Assembly: GCA_001465935.1 (NCBI GenBank)
Contig: LNKV01000087.1
Span: 1 to 40,847 of the forward strand
Reading direction: 5' to 3'
Source of the DNA: Clarireedia homoeocarpa
Taxonomy: Eukaryota > Ascomycota > Leotiomycetes > Helotiales > Rutstroemiaceae
Length of the DNA stretch: 40,847 nucleotides
Positions 21,559 through 31,118 of this stretch are shown in pieces. The position numbers and the translations under genes are program-made. Position 1 is the stretch's first letter. Each line of letters opens with the position of its first letter. Below the pieces are notes generated by a model. It was not told where the DNA came from, did not search any database, and was given only the letters and a program-made list of their open reading frames with translations.

Positions 21559-22521
21559 TCAGATTTTGTTCCTTTGACTGGGAATCCAGGACATAAACAT
21601 CTCGACATCCTTTGCTACAGCACTTGGTACTGCCAGATTTTGCATCCATTGAGGCAGCACACCTCCAGCATCCGAAGCTGTCGCCATAATCCATTCGATA
21701 TCTCCCGTATCCGGAAGAATTCTCACTCGCTCGACAGAAACATAAGAGGCAACCACCAGACTTTTATCCAGAGCGTATTCAGCGTATGGCGATTTCTTAA
21801 AGTCGTTGAGTGGTATTGAGATGACGAGAAACTCGTCGATACCCTCAAGTGACGCAGCGATTTGCACTACTGGGAATGTGCGATTCTTCAAAGGCTTCGG
21901 ATCGATCTTATGTTTCATCTCCTCCACAACCATTGTGATATGGTTCCATCTTGCACCAGCGATCTCTATCTCGAGGCCGCTCGTATCCCAGGTCATGGCC
22001 TGCCTAGCACCAATGACAGTCGGCGTGAATGCGTCTTCCGTCTCAGCATGATGTTCTTTGAAGCTGTGCTTGAATTCCTCCCAAGTAGCTGTGCCCTTTG
22101 CAGCCTCGTTCTTGTGACAGCTTCTCCTGCAAAACCAGGTCTCATCCTTCCTGTCAGCACTGTAGTTGCTCATCCCTTCCACTTTATCGAGATCCTTTCC
22201 GGACACTGTGTATTCGTATAGCTGTACTGAAGCTTCGCTGGAATCGAATTTCTTCGGCGACCCTTTCAATTTCCATGTCGGTTTACTTCCATCCTTCGGA
22301 GCAACGCCGTCGATGAATGGAATTGATTCTGTAAGTGCATTCTTAATGAACGTGTCCAGGGTCATGGAAGGAATTGATGATTCGGGACGACTAGGATTAT
22401 CTCCAGCGGGAGAATCGGCATTACTTGGCTTGACACCTTTTGCGCCGGGAGGTAAAGATGCGATGGATATACCCTCTAGTCTCACTAGAGGTCCTAATTT
22501 AGCTTCCGCTGATGCCGCCAT
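21559..22521 (-). CDS. DUF3074 (START-like) domain protein
   Basis: A single open frame of 320 residues with no intron needed. The sequence WKLKGSPKKFDSSEASVQLY, DETWFCRRSCHKNEAAKGTA, TWEEFKHSFKEHHAETEDAF and the C-terminal VERVRILPDTGDIEWIMATA followed by GGVLPQWMQNLAVPSAVAKD are typical of the fungal DUF3074 family, which adopts a START/SRPBCC-like lipid-binding fold. The residues around 190-250 form the predicted hydrophobic pocket strands. No signal peptide or membrane segment is seen, so it is likely cytosolic. Ligand and role are not known for the family. It is divergent from RIB4 with 346 bp between start codons. Confidence 0.85.
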   Translation of the reverse strand: MAASAEAKLGPLVRLEGISIASLPPGAKGVKPSNADSPAGDNPSRPESSIPSMTLDTFIKNALTESIPFIDGVAPKDGSKPTWKLKGSPKKFDSSEASVQLYEYTVSGKDLDKVEGMSNYSADRKDETWFCRRSCHKNEAAKGTATWEEFKHSFKEHHAETEDAFTPTVIGARQAMTWDTSGLEIEIAGARWNHITMVVEEMKHKIDPKPLKNRTFPVVQIAASLEGIDEFLVISIPLNDFKKSPYAEYALDKSLVVASYVSVERVRILPDTGDIEWIMATASDAGGVLPQWMQNLAVPSAVAKDVEMFMSWIPSQRNKI

Positions 22522-22867
22522 TGCGATTTGAAGCCCAAAGGAAAACTTCGAATGATGGGAAAATCAATTGCTTTGCAGAATCATAAACATAAACCTACGA
22601 CACTAAAAATCTAAAATGTAACATCTCAAGAGGGGAAAGTGACATTCCACACAGTTGCACGGAGCGTACTGTACCTGCCTCAAATTGGTTGATCTGAAAC
22701 GGTTAGCGATCCAAGCTTCCTGTCCCACTACTTCGTAAGAAGCAAAGCTTCCTGCCACCCCGCCAAAACCCCTCTGACTTCTCCATCTAAACAACACCCT
22801 TCAATTCACCCGTTGAACAATCGCTCACCGCAACCAACATAAACAAACAACATAATCCCGCTCCAAA
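22522..22867. promoter_or_regulatory. Divergent promoter, DUF3074 gene / RIB4
   Basis: A 346-bp interval between divergent starts. It carries one copy of the ACTTCGTA word at 22730-22737. No specific regulator site recognised. Confidence 0.45.
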
Positions 22868-23704
22868 ATGGCAACACTCAAAGGACCAGGAGAAGCCCAA
22901 AAGCTCGATGGCAGCGCCCTCCGTATCGGCATTGTCCATGCTCGCTGGAACACCTGTAAGCATTTCATTTCATTGAAGCAGACCTGGAGCTGCACACCGC
23001 TAATACGTTGATTCACAGCTATAATCGAGCCCCTCCTCGCCGGCACCAAGAAATCACTTTTAGCTTCCGGTGTGAAGGAAGCAAATATCGTTGTGCAGTC
23101 TGTGCCGGGAAGCTGGGAGTTACCGATTGCATGCTCGAAGTAAGCTCCGCAGTTTCCTTCCGTCGTATCCATTACCCTCTTTGACCAATTCCCCCCCTTC
23201 ACCCTACCGACACCTCTAGAATACAAATACAGAAGCAAAACAAACCCCCCAAACAAAAAGAAACCTAACTAACCAACCCCCCCTCTCCCAACTAGACTCT
23301 TCTCCGCATCCCAAATCCAATCCACGCAAACCTCCTCCCTCTCCGCGGGCGACCTCCTCGGCTCCTCAACCACGGACCTCACCTCCCTCTCCAGCCCCTC
23401 CACATCACAAGCCTCAACCGCACCCTTCGACGCCATCGTCGCCATCGGCTGCCTCATTAAAGGCGAAACCATGCATTTCGAGTACATTGCCGACGCTGTG
23501 TCCCACGGGCTCATGCGCCTGCAGCTTGATACGGGGATCCCGTTGATCTTCGGATTGCTGACGGTTTTGACCGAGGAGCAGGCGTTGATGAGAGCTGGTG
23601 TGGGGACCAAGGAAAAGGGCCATAATCATGGAGAGGATTGGGGAAGTGCGGCGGTGGAGTTGGGTGTTAAGAGGAAAGAGTGGGCTGCGGGGAAGATTTC
23701 ATAG
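22868..23704 (+). CDS. RIB4: 6,7-dimethyl-8-ribityllumazine synthase (riboflavin synthesis)
   Basis: Three exons (22868-22955, 23019-23139, 23296-23704) give 205 residues. It condenses the ribityl-amino-pyrimidine with 3,4-dihydroxybutanone-4-phosphate to form lumazine, the penultimate riboflavin step. The sequence LRIGIVHARWNTS holds the substrate-binding aromatic (Trp) and Asn; VPGSWELPIAC follows; GCLIKGETMHFEYIADAVSH holds the catalytic region, and His 130 is the expected active-site His. The tail GIPLIFGLLTVLTEEQAL completes the fold. A Ser/Thr-rich insertion of about 38 residues (76-113) between LFSASQ and FDAIVAIG is absent from yeast Rib4; it probably loops out from the surface. The 156-bp second intron is C-rich. 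Confidence 0.94.
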
Positions 23705-24078
23705 ATTGGGAGTGTCGCAAAATAGGAACTAGGTGAATGAATGCGTCTAAGAAGAAGCTGGTTTTGTGTTCGAAGCAAGAAGCTTCTTTAGAGTTGGGTT
23801 ATGGACATTTGGTATAAACTATCACAAAAATACAATTGCTCATGACAGGAGTCATAACAAGCACGAAAAAAAAGAGGGCAAAAGCTAACCAAATCCAAAA
23901 AATTATATTACTGCTATACAAGCAGTTCATGCCGGAGCTATGAGTTTCGTTTCCATGCCCCAAGTCTTACAACGCCAATGTTATCATGCTATATATCACA
24001 AAGCTGTGTCCTGCCTGAATGCATATGCATCTAATAGTAGTAAACAAATCGCCTTCCCCTTTGACTTCGGATAGATTA
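23705..24078. other. Convergent 3' regions of RIB4 and the disordered-protein gene
   Basis: A 374-bp interval between convergent stops, AT-rich, with A-runs near 23864. No gene seen. Confidence 0.45.
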
Positions 24079-26963
24079 TTACTGCGTGTAGCCAACCATT
24101 TCAGAAAGACCGTTTGTGCCCTTTTTTGATTTCCAAAGAGACCTCTTCTTCTCACGCTTCTTTTGCATCTCCGCCCATCCTTCATCATCATCTTCATCAT
24201 CATTATCCACTTTTTGAACAGTCTTAATTGTCGTTGAGGCATGTTTGCTATCCCATCCTTGAAGCGCACCGGACATAGAGGTTGCAGAGGTTCTTGACTT
24301 GGTATCCGCTACTGGCGCATGTGAAACTGGCCGGTATCGTCCGGGTAATCCTATGTTGCTTCGTTCCGAGGGAGCTATCGAAGGTGCGTAACCTTCGCCT
24401 TGAGCTCGCACCGAGTGCGCATACCCAGGAGCATGTTTCATCCATGGGAGTCCATTAGGTTCAAGCATACTCATAGTGCGTTGCTGTATTGCGCTGTCTG
24501 GCCGCAAGTTTTGATTTTGGCTTGGAGTGTGTTGCTGGCTAAGGGGCCGAGGGATCTCTCCAAAGCTAGACTGAGACATCAATCCCGTCGGTCCAAATTG
24601 ACCCAATGGACCTAGTTGAGGTGCGCCCGTTGGTGGAACACCTTGGCCACTTTGATTGGTGGTCATCATCTGCATGAATTGCATCTGCATTTGCATAAAC
24701 TGCTGCATCTGCTCTGTCATGCGGATCTGTGCTTGATCACCCGGTGTCAACACAGGCTGGTGTGGCATTTGGCCCATAGGATTCATTTGCCCCATTCCAA
24801 GCTGACCCATGCCAAGTTGGCCCATAGCAGGCGACGGTACCATTCCGCCGAAACCACCAGGAGGCATCTGTCCATACCCACCTTGAGGATTAGGGCTGCC
24901 TCGTCGCATGGCCCTAGACCTTTCCTCGGTAGCTATGACCCCCACCAAGCCACCGGGAGGTGGAATATTGCCTGCGCTGCCATGGACAGAACCTGCACCA
25001 CTAGCAAATGCCAAAGACTCTCTATTAGATGGATGCACAAGCCCAGCGCCAACATACGGATCCTGTGGCAAGTTTCGAGCGAACACTGGGAGAGGACCGC
25101 CAAGCCCAGGGTAAGCTTGAGCTTGGCCACGAAGATTTGGGTTGGATCCCATACTAGATAGCCTGTGCGTGGGTGGACGATTCTTGTTTGGGAAACCGTG
25201 TGCAGCAAGAATGGCTAGTGGAACCTCTTCATCTTCTTCCTCACCATCCACGGTTGCGTCAGAAAGTACCAGATTAGGGGTGCTCTGGCTAGCCCTTGTT
25301 TGTGGTCGAAGTGATGACGAAGGTGCCGCCTCGCCTGTGACCTTCATCATTTGTTGCCTGTAGACTGCCATGTGGGCCTCCTGCTTCCTTCTTTGTTTCG
25401 CTGCCTTTTTGTTCTTCTCTGCCTCATCCTCGTCATCCTCATAGTTTTCCTCATCTTCATCATTTTCCTCGTCCTTAGGTCTTCCTCCAACCATTCTCAG
25501 GCGTTCCTGATCTTGCTTGTATCTCTCAAATTGAGCAGGAGTCATAACTTTGTTCATGGGTGCTTGTTTTGAAATTGGAGGAGTTGGCGACCTTTCTTGA
25601 AATCGTTGAGCTAAATCAGCATCTTCAAAAAGATCCACATCCTCAACCTCCGACTCGGCAAGTTGTGTTTTGGTAGTCATCTCTGGAGTGGATTTCGGTA
25701 GTACCCAGCTCTTTCGAACTTGAGGATTAGGCGGCGTGTCATTCAAGCGTCGGCTTGCATTTATGGAATCCTGGAGTAGCGTCGAGTCCTCATCGAAATC
25801 GAGCGCGGATTGTCTACGCATTGAAAGGGCGCTGCTTCTCTTCAGTCCCGAATCCTGTATATTCGATCGTGGCCTTGCTTGATTGCCATCAGTTTGTTGG
25901 AGTGGTCCATGTCTTGGGACCGGAGGAGGAGCGTAAGACGGAGGGTGTTGGTGATGTGGTACCACTGGTGGTGGACTAGTGTTACCCATAAGTCCATCAT
26001 CGGAGCCCCATGAATATGGTGCCTGCTCAATCTGCTTGTGATTATCAAGTACAAGTGGTGCAGGTTGGTTTAGGCGTGCTGCAGAATATGATTTGGTTGC
26101 TGGATTCGGTGGTAATATCTCCTGCACAAAAATTAATACGTAGGAACAGTTGAATCATAAGAGGCTTCACTAACTGCGCTTTTAGACATCCCTCTGTTTG
26201 TTGGACCATCCAAGATTGCACTTCTACGATGCTCCATACCGGCAAACATGTCCCCAAAGTCGTCTCCAACTGACAAGTCCAAGCCCCTATCTTGAATCTT
26301 GGGCGGTGTTGCAGTGCTGGCGTAACTAGAGGCCGTCACAGCTCGGTTCCGACCAAATGGTGCTTCGTCGCGAGTAGTCGGGGAAGGAGGCTCGTCTAAT
26401 AATTTTGAGGGTGAAGGTGTGGCCGGTTTGCCTTTTCCCCATGAAAGAGTTCTCCCAGCAGCTTTCAAGGAAAACCCAGCTGATGATTTTGGCACCGGAG
26501 GAAGAGGAATATCACTGAGCGGTCTATCATGAGGAGATTTCCACTCTTCATAACCAGGTGTATCCATTGATGAAGGAGCCGTAGAGGCTGCACTTAAACG
26601 AGAAGAATTATCTGTGGTCGATGCAGTGTTCGAGTTTGATGCTCCACTGCCTCTGGAACTTGTGTCAGCTTATGTCAGGTACACCCTGGTGAGGGATTCT
26701 CCGGACAGGTATAAATCCAATACTTACCGATTAAATGTATTGACTTTCATGCCATCAAAGATATTATCCTCTTTCTGAGAATCCGCGGAGCCAGTGGTTC
26801 TCGCGAATTTCACTCCTCCGTCAAAAGATGGGTTGGCCGTATGGCCTCCCTGTTGGGGGCGTTCGAAAACCTTGAAAGAATGTTCGACCGAGGATTCGGA
26901 TGGACTCTCGAGTGCATTGGCTGCTGACTTGCGCCTCCCAAAGTTTTTCGGAAATTTAGGCAT
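24079..26963 (-). CDS. Large, mostly disordered Q/M/P-rich protein, function unknown
   Basis: Three exons on the minus strand (26728-26963, 26175-26652, 24079-26121) give 918 residues. The N-terminus MPKFPKNFGRRKSAANALES is basic, followed by FDGGVKFARTTG and a Ser/Thr-rich run. Residues 160-350 are Pro/Ser-rich with SPTT- and TPPK-like sites that could be phosphorylated. Around 440-500 an acidic stretch (EDEENYEDDEDE) leads into a basic helix of Lys, Gln and Arg that may be coiled coil. Residues 630-780 are very rich in Gly, Met, Gln and Pro (GQLGMGQLGMGQMNP, QQFMQMQMQFMQMM), a low-complexity pattern that could drive condensation. The end is charged, GWAEMQKKREKKRSLWKSKK. There is no membrane segment. 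I do not recognise the family with confidence; a cytoskeletal or septation scaffold is only a guess. Confidence 0.8.
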
Positions 26964-27964
26964 GTAGTTTGTAGTTGGTGAACTGGAAGACGAGATCGTT
27001 GGGCCTCGAACTTCTCAGTGATGCTGATCGAAAAGTGGTATGCAAACAATGCAATGCAACGTAAAGCTTTGGGTGTCTTGTATGTGTGATCCGGAACGGA
27101 CGAAAGATCGGAAGTATACGATTGTTAAATTACAAAACAATATTGGCAAGAATTGTCATGTACAGCGCGAGGAATATGAAGAAGTTTGTTGACGTGAGAA
27201 AAAAATGAGGGAACGGTCTATAGCATAGCCCGCAGGCAAGGTCAGCCAGGTCCTGTAGTGAAAAATAATGCAAATGCAAATATGCGCTATCTGAAAGATC
27301 GATAGGCTCCTTAAGAGATCATGCTGCCGCAAGGGGAAAAAAGATGCAGGTGGTGTAGCTTTGAGCAAAGAAACGTGGTGTATTCGCCGAGCAAAATCGC
27401 GGGAAGCGAGGATAATTGTGAATGTTGGTTCAGGAGTAAACTGGCAGGTGCTGAAACCCAATCTTGGACCGGGACGTGAATCTTGAGGACAAAAGCGCAG
27501 TGAGTGAGTCTCTATGCATAGAGACACATCCGTGTGGCTGTTGAAGCCCAAGCAAGCCAGTCGAATTGGTGTTTGTTTCGTTTCTTGTATGTACCCGGTA
27601 GATGGGGAAGAGCTGAAGTTGTGGTGTTGTGGTGTTGATGGGCGCGCTTTAAATATAGAAATGCAAGAGGAAAGAAACGGAGTGAGGCCAAACCGATTTT
27701 TTTTCTGAAACTTACCACAAAAGACCCGAGCAAACATGCATGCAGAACAACGACCGATGGATGGGAATGGAATAATTAAATAGCGATTGCAAGGCGGCGA
27801 TGGCAGGAATGAGAAGAGATAGAACTAGAAGACGTCGACGAAGAGTGAAGGAAGGCGAGAGAGTTGAGAGATGAAGGTGCGAGCGAGACGGCAACAAAAA
27901 CAAGAGCTTCTTTCCAACGATGGAATGCTTGCGAGGAAGTGATTGGATTGGAGCGAGGCGAGTG

Positions 27965-28006
27965 GGTGCGAGGTGCGAGGGTGCGAGGGTGCGAGGGTGC
28001 GAGGGT
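27965..28006. repeat. 9-bp minisatellite (GGGTGCGAG)
   Basis: About five copies of GGGTGCGAG, the last three perfect, in the large intergenic region upstream of the disordered-protein gene. Confidence 0.88.
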
Positions 28007-28128
28007 AAGTGGTATGGGTCCCGGTAGGTCGAACTGCTAGGTTTGTAATGCTCGTCGAGGCGACCGTAGTTTTTATTAGGAAGTGCTAATATCATATCAT
28101 ATCATGCCATATCGTATCATAGGACTTT

Positions 28129-28168
28129 GTGCTTCGTCGCGTGCTTCGTCGAGTGCTTCGTCGAGTGC
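28129..28168. repeat. 12-bp tandem repeat (GTGCTTCGTCGA)
   Basis: Three copies of GTGCTTCGTCG(A/C) and a partial fourth. It is preceded at 28090-28120 by an ATATC-rich pentamer-like run. Confidence 0.88.
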
Positions 28169-28231
28169 CAGAATGCGAAAGGGCTAACAGCTATGCCTTG
28201 ATATAAAAAGACCTGGCTCGTCCGGGCTCGT

Positions 28232-28264
28232 CCTGTTCCTGTTCCTGTTCCTGTTCCTGTCCCT
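28232..28264. repeat. CCTGTT hexamer repeat
   Basis: Five copies of CCTGTT/CCTGTC in a row. A TATAAAA box-like stretch lies 25 bp upstream (28202-28208). Confidence 0.85.
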
Positions 28265-30204
28265 GCGGCGGGAGATGGCTGGCACGTCTAGCACTATTTA
28301 CACGGCATCGTCGAATGGGGGCTCGGGGAGGTCGAGGGGTCGTGCTCGCCGCCCACTGCCCAGAAGGGTAGGGCACTTCGTATGCTAAAATGCTAAGGAC
28401 TGAAGCTTCTCGTTTCTTTTAAGCTTTTCCGACTTTTCTGAGTGGCTTCCCCTTCTGTTCCGACTTTTCTGTGTGGCTGACTTGCTCAGACGTGGTACTT
28501 CACCGCGACAAGTCTCATTCAATACCTTCACTCCCTAGACAGCATGGGGCTTCCACTTCTTCCTCTTTACCGCCGTCTGTCTCCTTCCATCCTCTACTTT
28601 GCACATTGCTTTCGCTGTTTGTTCGTTGAACCGATTTACAAAGAAAAGAGGCGCATCATCTAACCAACTTGTCTAATTCATCTATATCCCGAACTAGCTT
28701 CAAGTGCATAATGCATATACACACTGTATGCATGAGGTTGATAGGCTGGAGGGATTTCGCTTCCTTTTCCTATCCATCCCAGTGCGACAGCTTCAATGTT
28801 TCCCAAAATCCCAAGGTCTTATCCCGAGGAACGCGCTTGGCGTGTCACACCAGAAGGATTCCCGCCTCGATCTTCAATGGTTCTTCTCGAGTACTTTGTA
28901 CAGTACTTCGTACATCTACATATGTACGTCGGCTAGGTGTTAATGCCGTGATCATCGATCAGCCCCAGACTTCCAGCCTCCACCACCATCTCGCAGCTTC
29001 TTACTCCTTCCTCTCCATCTATCGAGGCACATGAAAATGAATGTCATCTTAGAGCTAAGGCCAGCTCAGCTATTGAAGTACTTCGTACAACCTCTCAACA
29101 CTCACCACCGCAAGTGTTGCCTACATTGCTCTGTCATCAGCTCTAGCCAGAATAGACAAAATGGACATGACGTCTTTTCCGCAATTGACCGGTTGCCGGG
29201 CCATGCTATGACTGCATAAAAAAAGATCAATACGAGTTGCAGATCAGACAATTTCCATAATCCAGCCCGATACGATGCGCTTCTGACCTACTGCGGACAC
29301 GAACGAATAAATATCTGAATACCCACACGTGGGTATTATCCTTCACAGCCTCGCCGTTAAACGGCTACAAGAACTTTTTAACCTCTAGCATTCCCCAACA
29401 TCAACAAGTAGGACACACAATCACCACAAATGAATCTTTCCGCCAACGTGAGCGTCCAACATCCATGGTTGCTTTACTCCTATCTGATCTTCAAAACCCC
29501 GTCCCAACACATCCAGTTGCGACGACCAACCCGTCCTCAAAGCGCTCGCCACACCGATTCCCAAACTGAGGAAAAAACACCGAAGCACGATTCACATACG
29601 ACAAAAACGAAATAAAAAATTCAATAGTTCCCTCCTTTTTTTTTTTTCTTGTCACAGGCTAAATCTACGCACACGGCGTCTAAATTGCAGGAGCTGCCTG
29701 CCTGCCCCCCTTTCCTCAAAACCATAATCATCCCATAGCCTTATCACCACATCTTCAAGAAAATCCTTTCTCTCTGCCCTATGATGTACCCACGACCTAA
29801 CAAACAAACAGCGGGGTCATCCTTCTTCCCACTTCATTGTACATCAGACGCCCAAATTAAATTACCCATCAACGAATCTCTTCCTCTTTCTCTTTCTCCA
29901 ACGTAAATTAATCAAACCCCTCGAATCTTGCTGCTAATTTTAAACCCAAGTTATCGTCCACTAACTCCGGAGTGCTTAAATGGTACAGTACCTGGCAGAT
30001 TTTGACCCCTGAGATCCACTTCCACTACCACTCTCCACTGCAAAGTAGTCTTAGCTAGCACCCGATGTTTTCGTACACGGACATGAGATAAGTTAAAATC
30101 TTTCTTAAGGTGGATTAACCCAGCATTCTTCTTCATAGGCAGGTAGGTCAATACGGATTATGGAGAAAAAAGACATTATTGTTTTTATGGAGCAAAGCAA
30201 AAAA

Positions 30205-30274
30205 GCAAGCAAGCAAGCCTAAAAAGGAACGAAGAAAGAAAGAAAGAACAAACGACCGAACGAACGAACGAAAA
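30205..30274. repeat. AAGC / GAAA / GAAC tetramer microsatellites
   Basis: Consecutive short runs of AAGC, GAAA and CGAA tetramers, about 70 bp altogether, followed 66 bp later by a run of 19 A. Simple sequence only. Confidence 0.8.
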
Positions 30275-31118
30275 GATATAAGAAGTATGTATAGACATGC
30301 GAAGAATTAATTCTCCGAGAGCGAACTGGGCGATCGAACCAAAAAAAAAAAAAAAAAAAGAGTTATATATAAAATCATCAAGGAAAACCACGGTAACAAG
30401 GTAAGGTTAGCTAGCTGTTGAAGAGAAAAGGGGAGAGAAAGAGGGGTCAATACGGGATTTTTTTTTATGGGATGAACTTTTCATGCGTAAGGTTATGCGA
30501 AAAAGGGTTGCGAGGAATATCGGTGCAGCAGTAATGCTTGTACGCTTTTGCCATTTGGTAGAAGATTCTCTGCTCTTTGGAATTTCTTTCATGCTTCGAG
30601 GTGATGGGAGGAGAGGAGTGTTCTTCTATTGTTTGTTATGACCTTACGCGAGTGGGTAGGAGTTTTGAATGATTGGATAACCCGAGTACCTTTATATATA
30701 TACAGTGTAATTCAACTCCATAACCGACCTATCTGTCTATATGGTCTAACCAAGCGATATGCAAGTAGTTATAGTACAACAACTGCGTTCACGATGGAAA
30801 GTGAAGAGAGATATGATTGCAATAGAGACAGCAATCCCCGCAAAGGGAGTAAAAATAAACAAACCCTGGGCACCAGACTCACAATGGTGATCCAGTACTC
30901 TATGGGTTTCTTGGTAATGCTTGATTGTCATTGTGCTATGGACTCGAGGCGATACTATATAGACCTCCTCTCTTGTACTAACTACGTGAATGGCTTCATT
31001 GTCCAGTCAATTGTTTTGACTCCTGTATGCTCTCCCGTACCATCATCTCCCGTAGCCATATTGATTGAGTCCTCCCGTAGTCCATGCATCCCGGCACATA
31101 CCAACCTAACCTACTCAC

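Larger units (their letters stand above)
26964..31118. other. 4.15-kb gene-free interval with minisatellites
   Basis: The largest stretch without a supportable gene in the window. Open frames up to 193 codons (27156-27737 minus, 30629-31162 plus) lack domains and run through simple sequence. The part next to 26964 must hold the promoter and leader of the disordered-protein gene. It holds four tandem-repeat tracts (listed), a 9-bp palindrome at 29318-29337, three ACTTCGTA words (28375, 28904, 29080), a poly-T run near 29637 and a poly-A run near 30341. The CT-rich, A/T-rich blocks with few stops could be long UTRs or a non-coding transcript; sequence alone cannot show this. Confidence 0.5.

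Noticed and set aside
27156..27737. 193-codon minus-strand frame in the large intergenic region
   Set aside because: Composition is that of a pyrimidine-rich leader, with no domain and no intron structure.
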